This document shows positions 42,933 to 52,370 of a stretch of DNA of 64,000 nucleotides, piece after piece. The stretch is taken from contig DBYJ01000020.1 in assembly GCA_002309805.1 (NCBI GenBank), positions 1-64,000 on the forward strand, written 5' to 3'. The stretch's first letter is position 1. Each line of letters starts with the position of its first letter. The position numbers were made by a program, and so were the translations under genes. The notes beneath the pieces were generated by a model. It was not told where the DNA came from. It made no database searches and saw only the letters and a list, made by a program, of their open reading frames with translations. This DNA is from Bacteroidales bacterium UBA1189. Its GTDB lineage: Bacteria > Bacteroidota > Bacteroidia > Bacteroidales > Bacteroidaceae.

Positions 42933-44737
42933 AGCGTTTCCTGCCGCCGTATAAGGGCTATCTGGTGTGGAACCTCATCCTGAACATTCTGGCTCAGGTG
43001 CTGAACGTTTTTTCGTTCGCCCTCATCATACCCATCCTGCAGACGCTCTTCAAGGTTAGTCAGGAGACGTACACCTTCATCCCGTGGGGCAGCGTAAACA
43101 TCATCGACGCCGCCAAGAACAATTTCTACTGGTACATGAACGAGCTCATTGCCGACAAGGGGGCGCTGTGGGTGCTCATCATGTCGGGTGTGATGCTCAT
43201 CGTGCTTACTGCCCTGAAGACCGCCTGCTACTTCGGTTCGGCAGCCACGCTTATTCCCCTCCGTACAGGTATTGTCAGGGATATGCGCTCGATGGTTTAC
43301 GACAAGGTGCTCCGTCTCCCGCTCAGCTTCTTCAGCGAGGAGCGCAAGGGCGACATCATCAGTCGCATGAGCAGCGACATCTCCAGCCTGGAGAACTGCC
43401 TCTCCAACTCGCTCGACATGCTCATCAAGAACCCCATTGCCATCATTGTCACCCTCACCACGCTCTTCTGCATCGACTGGAAGCTGACGCTCTTCGTGCT
43501 GGCCGTCAGTCCGCTCATTGCCTGGGTGATGGGCCTCATCAGCCGCAAACTTCGTCGGAAATCGAAGGAGACGCAGACACTTTGGGGCGCCCTGCTTGCC
43601 CAGCTCGACGAGACGCTGGGAGGGCTGCGCATCGTCAAGGCTTTTCTGGCTGAGGAGAAAATGCAGAGGCGGTTCAGCGACGTCAACAACAGCTATCGCA
43701 GCTCGATGGTGCGCATGTCGGTACGTCAGGCCAGCGCCCACCCCGTCAGCGAGTTCTTGGGCACGGCCATCATCGTCATCGTCCTCTGGGGAGGCGGGCT
43801 CATCATTCTGGGCAACCGCTCCACCATGGATGCCAGCCTTTTCATCTACTATCTGGTGATGCTATACAACATCATCAACCCCATCAAGGACCTCTCCAAG
43901 GCCTACTACAACATCCCCGTCGGTTTGGGCTGCTGGGAGCGTGTGGATAAGATTCTCAGCGCCGAAAACCCCATCCGCGAGACCGCCACGCCCCACGAGC
44001 TCCGTACGTTTGAGCGTGAAATCCTTTTCCGCCACGTGGGCTTCAGCTACACCGAGGGGCGGCCCGTGCTGCGGGACATCAACCTTAGCGTGCCCAAGGG
44101 AAAGACCATTGCGCTGGTGGGTCAGAGCGGCTCAGGCAAATCGACACTCGTCGACCTCGTGCCCCGTTTCCACGACGTGGACGAAGGAGAGATTCTGATT
44201 GACGGCACCAACATCAAGGACGTTCGCGTACGCGACCTGCGGGCGCTTATCGGCAACGTCAACCAAGAGGCTATCCTCTTCAACGACACCTTCTTCAACA
44301 ACATTGCCTTCGGCGTGGAGGGCGCGACGAAGGAGCAGGTTGTGGAGGCTGCCCGCATTGCCAACGCCCATGACTTCATCATGGCAACGCCCGACGGCTA
44401 CGACACCTCCATCGGCGACCGTGGCTGTCTGCTCTCCGGAGGCCAGCGTCAGCGCATCAGCATTGCCCGCGCCATCCTGAAGAATCCGCCCATCCTCATC
44501 CTCGACGAGGCCACCTCGGCCCTCGACACAGAGAGCGAACGGCTCGTGCAAGAGGCTCTGGAACGGCTGATGAAGAGCCGCACCACCATAGCCATTGCCC
44601 ACAGGCTGAGCACCATACGCTGTGCTGACGAGATCTGCGTCATGCAGGACGGAGCCATCGTCGAGCGCGGCACAAACGAACAGCTGCTAGCCCTCGGCGG
44701 CTACTACAAGCGCCTCAACGACATGCAGAGCCTGTAA
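42905..44737 (+). CDS. MsbA-like ABC transporter, fused permease and ATPase
   Basis: The 610-residue half-transporter has six membrane helices (about 1-330) and an ATPase domain. Walker A is GQSGSGKST (about 406-414), the signature is LSGGQRQR, Walker B is ILILDEATSALD, and the H-loop His lies in AHRLST. It dimerises in the inner membrane. Placement after a lipid A acyltransferase and before a PAP2 phosphatase suggests it flips lipid A or a related lipid. Direct proof of substrate is not in the sequence. Confidence 0.93.
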   Translation: MLKQFIRLIKRFLPPYKGYLVWNLILNILAQVLNVFSFALIIPILQTLFKVSQETYTFIPWGSVNIIDAAKNNFYWYMNELIADKGALWVLIMSGVMLIVLTALKTACYFGSAATLIPLRTGIVRDMRSMVYDKVLRLPLSFFSEERKGDIISRMSSDISSLENCLSNSLDMLIKNPIAIIVTLTTLFCIDWKLTLFVLAVSPLIAWVMGLISRKLRRKSKETQTLWGALLAQLDETLGGLRIVKAFLAEEKMQRRFSDVNNSYRSSMVRMSVRQASAHPVSEFLGTAIIVIVLWGGGLIILGNRSTMDASLFIYYLVMLYNIINPIKDLSKAYYNIPVGLGCWERVDKILSAENPIRETATPHELRTFEREILFRHVGFSYTEGRPVLRDINLSVPKGKTIALVGQSGSGKSTLVDLVPRFHDVDEGEILIDGTNIKDVRVRDLRALIGNVNQEAILFNDTFFNNIAFGVEGATKEQVVEAARIANAHDFIMATPDGYDTSIGDRGCLLSGGQRQRISIARAILKNPPILILDEATSALDTESERLVQEALERLMKSRTTIAIAHRLSTIRCADEICVMQDGAIVERGTNEQLLALGGYYKRLNDMQSL

Positions 44738-44748
44738 AAAAGAAAGGG

Positions 44749-45609
44749 ATGAAAAGAAGGTGGTTTATCGTGCTGTTGGCGTTGCTCTCTCTGGGGATAT
44801 CGGCACAGGAGAGAGCGGATAGCCTGGGAGGAAAAAACGGGCAATCCGGATTATCCGGCTTTTCCAATTATTCCGGAAGCTGTTCAGACAAGCCCCAAAC
44901 GAAATTCTCTCCTTCTCAGCTGATTTTGCCTGGGGCTTTGGTTGCATCGGGGACTGCTGGACTTTTCCAGCCCGTAAAGCAATGGAAATACGAGCTTCAG
45001 GATGCCGTCCACAGCCTCGGCGGGCAGGACAAGTTTCCCTTTGAGGACTATGTGCAGTATGTGCCTGGTGTGGCAGCTATCTCATTGGATTGGCTGGGTG
45101 TCAGCGCCGAGCACAGAACTGTGGACAGGCTGATGCTCTCCGCCACCTCCTACGCGGTGACGGCAGGCCTCACGTGGGCATTGCTGAAGCGGAACGTCAT
45201 CTCCATCCGCCCAGGCATCCACTACCGCTATGTAGCCACGGGAAATGCCGACGCCATTAACCCCACGGACAATCCAAAGTACTTCAACTCCTTCCCCTCG
45301 GGCCATTCGGCAACGGCGTTTATGGGAGCCGAGCTGGTACGCCTTGAATATGGTCAGGAGCACCCCTGGATTGCGGTTGGAGCCTATGCCGTTGCCACGG
45401 GCGTGGGCGTCATGCGCATCTACCACGACTACCACTGGTTCACCGACGTGATTGCCGGAGCCGGTATGGGCATCCTCGGGGCGCGCATCGGCTGGTGGCT
45501 GCTCCCCTATGAGAAGCGCCTCTTCAACTCCCTGTTCAAGAATGAGATAACCCTTCGTCCCACGACGAACGGCTATCAGACGGAGCTGGCACTGACGATA
45601 AGTTTTTAA
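44749..45609 (+). CDS. PAP2 family phosphatase
   Basis: The 286-residue membrane protein has the three PAP2 motifs: KRNVISIRP (about 147-155), SFPSGHSAT (His186) and RIYHDYHWFTD (Arg223, His229, Asp233). An N-terminal signal-like segment (1-20) and a Ser/Gly-rich stretch precede the fold. LpxE/LpxF-type enzymes remove phosphates from lipid A, and the context points that way; other lipid phosphates remain possible. It starts 12 nt after the transporter gene. A T-run terminator follows. Confidence 0.9.
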   Translation: MKRRWFIVLLALLSLGISAQERADSLGGKNGQSGLSGFSNYSGSCSDKPQTKFSPSQLILPGALVASGTAGLFQPVKQWKYELQDAVHSLGGQDKFPFEDYVQYVPGVAAISLDWLGVSAEHRTVDRLMLSATSYAVTAGLTWALLKRNVISIRPGIHYRYVATGNADAINPTDNPKYFNSFPSGHSATAFMGAELVRLEYGQEHPWIAVGAYAVATGVGVMRIYHDYHWFTDVIAGAGMGILGARIGWWLLPYEKRLFNSLFKNEITLRPTTNGYQTELALTISF

Positions 45610-45630
45610 CTTCCCCTGCACGCAGTGGAC

Positions 45631-45658
45631 GGCGGAAAGTTTCGCCCGTTTTTTTTTT
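45631..45658 (+). terminator. Terminator after the PAP2 gene
   Basis: GGCG (45631-45634) pairs with CGCC (45643-45646), followed by CG and a T10 run (45649-45658). The T-run is reused as the start of the next -33 element. Confidence 0.65.
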
Positions 45659-45687
45659 GGAACATCCGGAAAGACACTCTATATTTG
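45656..45687 (+). promoter_or_regulatory. Promoter of the five-repeat protein
   Basis: TTTG (45656-45659), 20 nt, TATATTTG (45680-45687). The -33 element overlaps the preceding terminator T-run. Confidence 0.75.
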
Positions 45688-45720
45688 CACGACGTTTAAC
45701 TTCAAAAACCTCCGACAGCT

Positions 45721-46017
45721 ATGGCATACATCCGCAAGGGACAGGGTCCGTGGAGCGAAATCCTCTACTACATCGACGACGACGGCTACATCCGCGAGGG
45801 GCAGGGCCCGTGGAACCCCATCGTGGCACACATCGACGGCCAGTACATCCGCGAGGGACAGGGTCCCTGGGGCGACATCCTCTACAACATCGACGGCAAG
45901 TACATTCGCGAGGGGCAGGGTCCCTGGGGCACCATCCTCTACAACATCGACGACGACGGCTACATCCGCGAAGGACAGGATCCGTGGGGTACCATCGTGG
46001 CACACATCGACGACTGA
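45721..46017 (+). CDS. Small protein of five tandem YIREGQGPWG repeats
   Basis: The 98-residue protein consists of five repeats of 19-21 residues with consensus YIREGQGPWGxILYNIDG(K/Q). No signal peptide is present, so it is probably cytoplasmic. The frame starts directly with the first repeat and stops after the fifth. It may form a closed five-bladed beta structure of the beta-flower type; this is inference from the repeat number and from the alternating aromatic pattern. DNA repeats differ at third codon positions, so selection acts on the protein. It has its own promoter and lies between the PAP2 gene and gltX. I cannot name a family. Confidence 0.85.
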   Translation: MAYIRKGQGPWSEILYYIDDDGYIREGQGPWNPIVAHIDGQYIREGQGPWGDILYNIDGKYIREGQGPWGTILYNIDDDGYIREGQDPWGTIVAHIDD

Positions 46018-46086
46018 CCTGCCGCGTCTCTACAAGTCTGGCGCTACACACTACAGTGCTACATTTCAGAATCAACTCCAGACTCT

Positions 46087-46123
46087 GAACTATGCACTAT
46101 GAACTACGAACTATAAACTATTC
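46087..46123. repeat. GAACTAT heptad repeats after gltX
   Basis: Five 7-bp units (GAACTAT, GCACTAT, GAACTAC, GAACTAT, AAACTAT) end at the gltX stop region. Confidence 0.82.
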
Positions 46124-47632
46124 CTTCGATAAGATTTCCAGTGCGCGGCGGGCGCGGCGCAGGGTCTCGTCCTTGCCAAGGAAGTCGGTGAGGGCGAAGA
46201 TGTGGGGCCCAACGGCAGCGCCCACCAGCGTGATTCGGAAGGAGTTCATCACACGGCCCACGGCCCACTCGCGCGAGGCTATCCACTCCATCACCTGCGG
46301 CTCAAGGGCTGCACCGTCAAAGACAGGTGCCTGAGCGATGAAATCGCACAGCTCCGACACGTACGTCCACGCGCCCTCCTTCCACCACTTGCGGAGCGAC
46401 TTCTCGTCGTACTCCGTGGGGGCGACGAAGAAGTAGGAGGCCTGCTCCCACAGCTCGTGGATGAAGTTCACGCGCCCCTTCATCAGCGCGACCATCGCCG
46501 TTACCTTCTCCAGCGGGGCATCGACGCCCTTCTCCTCCAGCATCGGCCGGAAGGCGCGCGCAATGTCGGCATCGTCGCGGCGGAGGATATACTCGTGGTT
46601 GAACCAGATGAGCTTCTTGTAGTCGAATCGTGCGCCAGCCTTGCTGCAGCGGCTCAGGTCGAAGAGGCGGATCATCTCGTCCATCGTCATCAGCTCCTGA
46701 TCGTTACCCGGGTTCCAGCCCAGCAGGGCAAGGAAGTTGATGACGGCCTCGGGCAGGTAGTCCTTCTCGCGGTAGCCCGAGCTGACGTCGCCCGTCTTGG
46801 GGTCGTGCCACTCAAGGGGGAAGACAGGGAATCCCAGGCGGTCGCCGTCGCGCTTCGAGAGCTTGCCGTTGCCCTCGGGCTTCAGCAGCAGGGGCAGGTG
46901 GGCAAACTGGGGCATCGTGTCCTGCCAGCCGAACGCCTCGTAGAGCAGCACGTGCAGGGGTGCGCTGGGCAGCCACTCCTCGCCGCGGATGACGTGGGTG
47001 ATCTGCATCAGATGGTCATCGACGATGTTCGCCAGATGGTACGTGGGCAGCTCGTCGGCACTCTTGTAGAGTACCTTGTCGTCAAGGATGCTGCTGTTGA
47101 TGACCACCTCGCCGCGAATGAGGTCGTGGACGTGGACCTCGCGCCCGGGCTCGATGAGGAAGCGGACGACGTACTGCTGCCCGCCGGCGATGAGTGCCTC
47201 CACCTCCTCGCGGGGCAGCGTCAGGCTGTTGCGCATCTCCATGCGCGTGGTGGCATCGTACTGGAAGTTAGGCTGCGCGGCACGTCTGGCCTCCAGTTCG
47301 GCAGGGGTGTCGAAGGCATAGTAGGCCCGCCCGCTCTCCAACAGCTGACGGACATAGACCTTGTAGATCTCCCTGCGCTCGCTCTGGCGGTAAGGCCCGT
47401 ATTCGCCGCCGAAGCCCACGCCCTCGTCGAAGCCGACACCCAGCCAGGCAAACGCCTCACGGATATACTCCTCGGCACCGGGGACGAAGCGGTTGGAGTC
47501 GGTGTCCTCGATGCGGAACACCATATCGCCGCCGTGCTGGCGGGCAAACAGATAGTTATACAACGCCGTGCGGACACCTCCGATGTGGAGCGGACCCGTG
47601 GGGCTGGGAGCAAAACGGACTCTGACTTTCAT
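46118..47632 (-). CDS. gltX: Glutamyl-tRNA synthetase
   Basis: GltX charges tRNA-Glu. The 504-residue protein has the class I HIGH motif as HIGG (residues 16-19 in [13 protein letters not shown]) and KMSKS as KLSKRDG (about 250), with the C-terminal anticodon domain to residue 504. The start at 47632 is chosen because it places FAPSPTG at residues 7-13; a frame open to 47764 would add 44 residues across the TACTTTTG promoter box (47677-47684). Confidence 0.97.
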   Translation of the reverse strand: MKVRVRFAPSPTGPLHIGGVRTALYNYLFARQHGGDMVFRIEDTDSNRFVPGAEEYIREAFAWLGVGFDEGVGFGGEYGPYRQSERREIYKVYVRQLLESGRAYYAFDTPAELEARRAAQPNFQYDATTRMEMRNSLTLPREEVEALIAGGQQYVVRFLIEPGREVHVHDLIRGEVVINSSILDDKVLYKSADELPTYHLANIVDDHLMQITHVIRGEEWLPSAPLHVLLYEAFGWQDTMPQFAHLPLLLKPEGNGKLSKRDGDRLGFPVFPLEWHDPKTGDVSSGYREKDYLPEAVINFLALLGWNPGNDQELMTMDEMIRLFDLSRCSKAGARFDYKKLIWFNHEYILRRDDADIARAFRPMLEEKGVDAPLEKVTAMVALMKGRVNFIHELWEQASYFFVAPTEYDEKSLRKWWKEGAWTYVSELCDFIAQAPVFDGAALEPQVMEWIASREWAVGRVMNSFRITLVGAAVGPHIFALTDFLGKDETLRRARRALEILSKE

Positions 47633-47676
47633 AGCAATTCTACGGTTTACGGTTTGACGATTTATGATTTTGGGGG

Positions 47677-47735
47677 CAAAAGTACGCATTTTTCCCGATT
47701 TTCCTTTTCTTTCTCCTATCTTTTTCCTTACTTTG
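47677..47735. promoter_or_regulatory. Divergent promoters of gltX and the HD phosphodiesterase gene
   Basis: TACTTTTG on the minus strand (47677-47684) serves gltX. TTACTTTG on the plus strand (47728-47735) is a weaker -7 candidate for the HD gene. Confidence 0.6.
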
Positions 47736-47769
47736 TGCGCAAAAGCCGCCAAACCGGCTGCCACGACCT

Positions 47770-49818
47770 ATGAAAAATCAACGAGCCAAACAGATTATCC
47801 GCTGGGTACTGACGGCACTCGCCACCACGGCCCTCATCATCCTCTGCTTCCCCCGCGAAAAGTCGTTCACCTACGATTTCGCCCTCGGCAAGCCGTGGCG
47901 CCATGCCCAACTGACGGCAGCGTGGGACTTTGCCGTCGAGAAGACCGACGACGTCTTCAAGCGCGAGCGCGACGAAGCTGCCGCACGCGTACAGCCCTAT
48001 TACACCCTCGACCCCTCCGTCGTTACCGTCGTCACCGACTCGTTCGACTCCGCCAACCGCAGCCGGCTCCAGACCGGCGACATCTCCACCGCCCTGAGGG
48101 ACAAGAAAATCTACTATGCCGTCCTCGGCAAGCTGGAGGAGGTCTACCGCGACGGCATCATCGCCACCGACGACCTGGAATCGCTGCAGCGCGACAGCGT
48201 CAGCCGCATCAAGGTCATCATCGCCAACCGCGCCAGCGAACGCGACGTCAGCACCCTGCGCAGCGTACGCCAAGCCTACGACGCCGTCATGCAGGCCGAC
48301 TCCTCCACCTACGGCATCACCCTCCTGCGCGCCAGCAACATCAATGCCTACATCCGCCCCAACCTCACCTATGAGCAGGAGAAGACCAACCTGGCCCGCG
48401 CCGACGCCATGGACGCCGTGCCCCGTAACAAAGGTCTCGTGCAGGCAGGACAAAAAATCATCGGCAACGGCGACATCGTCGACGAGGATGCCTACCAGAC
48501 GTTGCTCTCGTACCGCAAGGCCTGGAACCGCCACAACGACAGCGCCGGCAGCGAGCTCACCCTCTTCGGCCAGATCCTCATCGTCACACTCCTCATCCTC
48601 GCCCTCATCGTCTACCTCGCCCGCTACCGCAAGGACTACGTCCGCCGGCCCAACTGCTACCTCTTCCTCGCCACGCAGGTGGCACTGTTCCCCGTGGTGG
48701 CAGCCCTACTGGTGAACACGGTCGACGTCATGGTCATCCCCTTCGTGATGGCACCCCTCATCATCCGCGTTTTCCTCGACTCGCGCACGGCCTTCGTCAC
48801 CCACCTCGTCATCGTCCTCATCACCTCGCTCATCGTGCCCGAGCCCTACCTCTTCGTGCTGCTGCAGCTGATGGCAGGCCTGGCAGCCATCTTCAGCCTC
48901 AGCGAGCTCACCGAGCGCAGCCAGCTCTTCCGCAGCACGTTCATCGTCCTGCTCGCCTACTGCGTCGTCTTCTTCGGCTACGAGCTCATCGCCCTCAGCA
49001 GCCTCAGCGAGATCAACCGCACCATGTACATCCGCTTCCTCGTGAACGCCCTGCTGCTACTCTTCACCTATCCGCTCATGTACATGTACGAGAAGGTTTT
49101 CCGCTTCACCAGCAACGTCACCCTCGTGGAGCTCTCGAACATCAACGGCAAGCTGCTTCGTACGCTCTCGGAGGAGGCTCCGGGCACGTTCAACCACAGC
49201 ATGCAGGTGGCCAACCTGGCTGCTGCTGCCTCGAACAGCATAGGCGCCAACAGCCAGCTGGTGCGTACCGGCGCCCTCTACCACGACATAGGCAAGCTCG
49301 AGAACCCCGCATTCTTCACCGAGAACCAGGCCGGCAACAACCCCCACGACAACCTGCCCTTCGACCAGAGTGCACAAATCATCATCGACCACGTCAACCA
49401 TGGCCTAAAGCTCGCCGAGAAATACCATTTGCCCGAGGCCATCCGCCAGTTCATCCGCACCCACCACGGACGCAGCAAGGCCAAGTACTTCTACATCAGC
49501 TACTGCAATGCCCACCCGGGCGAGGTTGTCGACGAGAGCCTCTTCACCTATCCTGGGCCTAATCCTGACACGGCCGAGACCGCCCTCCTGATGATGGCTG
49601 ACGCCGTCGAGGCCTCGTCACGCAGCCTGAAGGAATACACCGAGGAGAGTATCGCCGCCCTTGTCGACCGCATCATCGATGCCCAGACCGCCGAAGGCTG
49701 CTTCCGCGACTGCCCCCTCACCTACCGCGATATCCAGACCGTCAAGGCCGTCTTCAAGGAGAAACTCCGCACCATCTATCACACCCGCATCAGCTACCCC
49801 GAACTGAAGAAGGAATGA
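47770..49818 (+). CDS. PgpH-type 7TM HD-domain phosphodiesterase
   Basis: The 682-residue protein has an N-terminal membrane helix, an extracytoplasmic 7TMR-HDED domain (about 40-270), seven membrane helices (about 275-445) and a cytoplasmic HD domain. His476 (NHSMQVANLA) and His505-Asp506 (YHDIGK) are metal ligands. This layout equals PgpH, which hydrolyses cyclic di-AMP. In Bacteroidota cyclic di-AMP is used, so this is likely the degrading enzyme. Its stop overlaps the GH16 start (ATGA). Confidence 0.93.
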   Translation: MKNQRAKQIIRWVLTALATTALIILCFPREKSFTYDFALGKPWRHAQLTAAWDFAVEKTDDVFKRERDEAAARVQPYYTLDPSVVTVVTDSFDSANRSRLQTGDISTALRDKKIYYAVLGKLEEVYRDGIIATDDLESLQRDSVSRIKVIIANRASERDVSTLRSVRQAYDAVMQADSSTYGITLLRASNINAYIRPNLTYEQEKTNLARADAMDAVPRNKGLVQAGQKIIGNGDIVDEDAYQTLLSYRKAWNRHNDSAGSELTLFGQILIVTLLILALIVYLARYRKDYVRRPNCYLFLATQVALFPVVAALLVNTVDVMVIPFVMAPLIIRVFLDSRTAFVTHLVIVLITSLIVPEPYLFVLLQLMAGLAAIFSLSELTERSQLFRSTFIVLLAYCVVFFGYELIALSSLSEINRTMYIRFLVNALLLLFTYPLMYMYEKVFRFTSNVTLVELSNINGKLLRTLSEEAPGTFNHSMQVANLAAAASNSIGANSQLVRTGALYHDIGKLENPAFFTENQAGNNPHDNLPFDQSAQIIIDHVNHGLKLAEKYHLPEAIRQFIRTHHGRSKAKYFYISYCNAHPGEVVDESLFTYPGPNPDTAETALLMMADAVEASSRSLKEYTEESIAALVDRIIDAQTAEGCFRDCPLTYRDIQTVKAVFKEKLRTIYHTRISYPELKKE

Positions 49819-50705
49819 TTACCTACAGTATTTTCCAAAGAGCCGCCCTACTGACCCTACTGATGGGATTGCTGCCGGCAGCCATGCAGGCACAGAAGGG
49901 GAAGTACGAACTGATCTTCAGCGATGAGTTCGACCTGCCTGACGGCTCGGCCCCTGACTCCACAAAATGGAGTCCCTGCCCGCGCGAGGGAGCCACGTGG
50001 AGCCGATGGATAAGCGATGCCCACGAGGTGGCCTACATTCAGGACAGGGCCTTGCTCTGCCGAGCCATCCCCAACCCTGACCGACGCAGGGACCGCGCAC
50101 CCATGCTCACGGGGGCAATGCACTCGAAAGACCGCTTCTCGTTCATGTACGGAAAGGTGGAAATCCGCCTGAAGACCAATCTCCACGCAGGCAACTTCCC
50201 TGCTGCATGGATGATGCCCCAGCCGCCTGCCAAATGGTGGCCATACGGAGGCGAGGTCGACATCTTCGAAAGCATCAACACCGAGAACAGGGCCTACCAC
50301 ACCATCCATTCGCACTGGACGTATCATCTGGGGAACCAATCGAACCCCCAGCATGGCTTCAACGAGGAGATGAGCGTCGCCGAATGGCATGTCTACGGAC
50401 TGGAATGGACGGACAGCCTCTTCATCTGGACGGTGGACGGGAAGGAAACCGGGCGCTATCCGAAGGCAAAGAACGAGGAAGCGCTGGAGAACGGCCAATG
50501 GCCCTTCGACCACCCCTTCTACCTGATTCTGAACCAGAGCGTGGGCGACGGCTCGTGGGCAGTAAAGGCCGACACAACCTATACGTACGAGACCTATTTT
50601 GATTATGTGCGGGTGTATCAGCGGACAGACTCAGCCTCCCAGATGGAGCGCGGCTCGAAGACTTCGAGGCGGAGGATCTGGAGCTGGTTGCCGTGGAACT
50701 GGTAG
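49815..50705 (+). CDS. Glycoside hydrolase family 16 (beta-glucanase type)
   Basis: The 296-residue protein has a signal peptide (about 1-26) and a GH16 catalytic domain. The motif GEVDIFE carries nucleophile Glu147, Asp149 and acid/base Glu152. Members cut beta-1,3, beta-1,3/1,4-glucans or agar-like glycans. The domain ends near residue 263 (FDYVRVYQ). The following tail (268-296, arginine- and tryptophan-rich) is the antisense of the GH32 3' end, because the two convergent genes overlap by 88 bp. The tail is thus probably not a natural domain. Confidence 0.93.
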   Translation: MITYSIFQRAALLTLLMGLLPAAMQAQKGKYELIFSDEFDLPDGSAPDSTKWSPCPREGATWSRWISDAHEVAYIQDRALLCRAIPNPDRRRDRAPMLTGAMHSKDRFSFMYGKVEIRLKTNLHAGNFPAAWMMPQPPAKWWPYGGEVDIFESINTENRAYHTIHSHWTYHLGNQSNPQHGFNEEMSVAEWHVYGLEWTDSLFIWTVDGKETGRYPKAKNEEALENGQWPFDHPFYLILNQSVGDGSWAVKADTTYTYETYFDYVRVYQRTDSASQMERGSKTSRRRIWSWLPWNW

Positions 50706-52231
50706 CCCTCGTCACCATTTCGCTTCACATCGCGCTGGAAGGAGTAGCTGAAGGCGCCGCCGTCGACATACGCCTCCACAATCGCTCGGTCAACGTAGAG
50801 GTCAACGTCCATGTCCATGCTAGCAGGCATCAAGGGATTGACGTAGAACTCGCCCTGCAGGCGATTGCCGTTCATATCGTAGTCGAGGAGCTTCTGCCCG
50901 CGGTAGCGCAGCGAGATGTCCGTGGCATAGGTGAGGTGAAGGGTGGCCTTGATGCGCAGGCAATCGTTGTCGCGCCAGGGGAGCAGCAGTTCGTTGGCCT
51001 CACGGGAGGTGAGGTTTGTCTTATCCAGCACTTTCGTGAAAATCCGCTCGCACTCCGCTGCCGGATAGCTGTAAAGCCGCTTTCCCTGCGGGGTGTCGCG
51101 CAGCATCTGTTCCTGCGGCAGCAGCATGCAGCCGTTGAAGGGCATGTCGGGGAACCCAATCCGCCCCCACGCCATCTTCACCACCCTTCCTCCGGGCATC
51201 TGGTTGAAGCATTGGGCCGCATAGGCCGAGCCGTTGAGGTTCATCATCTTCGGGCCTGAGGGGGTGAAGGTCTTGCCGTCGAACTGCCCGATCATGTACG
51301 TGCCCGAGGCGCCCCACATCACCCACGTATCGCCCAGCCGGAACAGCTCAGGGCATTCCCAGAAACCTGTGATGTGGCTCTGGGGCATCCATGTGCGGAG
51401 GTCGGGCGAGGTGTAGATGGTGTGTCCGTCGCGTTCGTTCAGCACCATCACCCAGTGGTCGTCGTAGCGGAAGAGCTTGGGGTCGCGCGTGTCATGGCTC
51501 TGCCAGCGTTCGTGCGAATCAACGATGGGATTGCTCGCGTACTTCGTGAATGTCCGCCCACCATCGGCGCTGACGGCCATGCACTGCCGCTGCGCCTCTG
51601 GACTGTCCGCAGTATAGAGGACGGTCATCGTGCCGTCGTCCATCATCCACGCCGAGCCGGAGAAGATGGTGCCAAGGGCATCGGGATGAAGGGCATCGGG
51701 AAGCTCGTGCCAATGGATGAGATCGTCTGACACCGCATGACCCCAATGCATGTTGCCCCACTCGCGTTCGTAGGGATTGTGCTGGTAGAATAGATGATAC
51801 TCTCCCCGTCGGCTGTCATAGACCAGACCGTTGGGATCGTTCATCCATCCGCGCCGCGTGGTGAAATGGTACTGTGGCCGATAGGCTTCGCGGTAAAGGC
51901 TTTCCTCGCCAGGGAAGGTGTCGGCCTGATAGACGCGCTGCAGGGCTTGTTCGCTGCCGTCGAAGGTGATGACAATGGTTTTTCCGCGCAGTTCGCTGAC
52001 GTCCTGCATCACCCAATAGTCAGGCTCGCCCTCCGCCAGACGGATATTGAAAGGGCACAGTACTTTGCCTCCCACGCTGATGGTTGCCTGACGGCTTTCG
52101 GCACGCTGCGAAATGGGGAAGTTTAGGTAGCGGCGGTTGATTTTCATCTTCACTTCAGCAGCTGAAGCAGAGGCACAAGTGAGTACCCAACAGGCAAGGA
52201 ACAGGAAGGCGGGGCGGAGTCTCGTTTTCAT
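50618..52231 (-). CDS. Glycoside hydrolase family 32 (fructan/sucrose hydrolase type)
   Basis: The 537-residue protein has a signal peptide (1-25). An extra N-terminal beta domain precedes the GH32 five-bladed propeller, with WMNDPNG (nucleophile Asp132), RDP (about 262) and WECPELF (acid/base Glu about 305). A C-terminal beta-sandwich follows. It hydrolyses beta-fructosides such as inulin, levan or sucrose; the exact linkage is open. The start at 52231 gives the signal peptide; a longer frame runs through the TATTTTCG box (52259-52266). It overlaps GH16 at the 3' end. Confidence 0.94.
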   Translation of the reverse strand: MKTRLRPAFLFLACWVLTCASASAAEVKMKINRRYLNFPISQRAESRQATISVGGKVLCPFNIRLAEGEPDYWVMQDVSELRGKTIVITFDGSEQALQRVYQADTFPGEESLYREAYRPQYHFTTRRGWMNDPNGLVYDSRRGEYHLFYQHNPYEREWGNMHWGHAVSDDLIHWHELPDALHPDALGTIFSGSAWMMDDGTMTVLYTADSPEAQRQCMAVSADGGRTFTKYASNPIVDSHERWQSHDTRDPKLFRYDDHWVMVLNERDGHTIYTSPDLRTWMPQSHITGFWECPELFRLGDTWVMWGASGTYMIGQFDGKTFTPSGPKMMNLNGSAYAAQCFNQMPGGRVVKMAWGRIGFPDMPFNGCMLLPQEQMLRDTPQGKRLYSYPAAECERIFTKVLDKTNLTSREANELLLPWRDNDCLRIKATLHLTYATDISLRYRGQKLLDYDMNGNRLQGEFYVNPLMPASMDMDVDLYVDRAIVEAYVDGGAFSYSFQRDVKRNGDEGYQFHGNQLQILRLEVFEPRSIWEAESVR

Positions 52232-52258
52232 ACGGAGGAATATTTTTGGTTCAGGCTG

Positions 52259-52349
52259 CGAAAATAGCCGTTTTTTGCGAAAGAAACAACCGTCGGGCGG
52301 TTTTTTGTGAGGAAACGTTTGCACATTTCAGATGAAATGTGGAAATTTG
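52259..52349. promoter_or_regulatory. Divergent promoters of GH32 and the M60 peptidase gene
   Basis: TATTTTCG on the minus strand (52259-52266) serves GH32. On the plus strand TTTG (52318-52321), 20 nt and GAAATTTG (52342-52349) serve the M60 gene; the last box starts with G instead of T. Confidence 0.6.
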
Positions 52350-52370
52350 CAGCCAAAAACAAATACAGCT

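Noticed and set aside
46202..47773. A 523-residue open frame opposite gltX.
   Set aside because: It is antisense to a certain glutamyl-tRNA synthetase, lacks any known motif and is low in complexity; GC-rich coding DNA creates such shadows.
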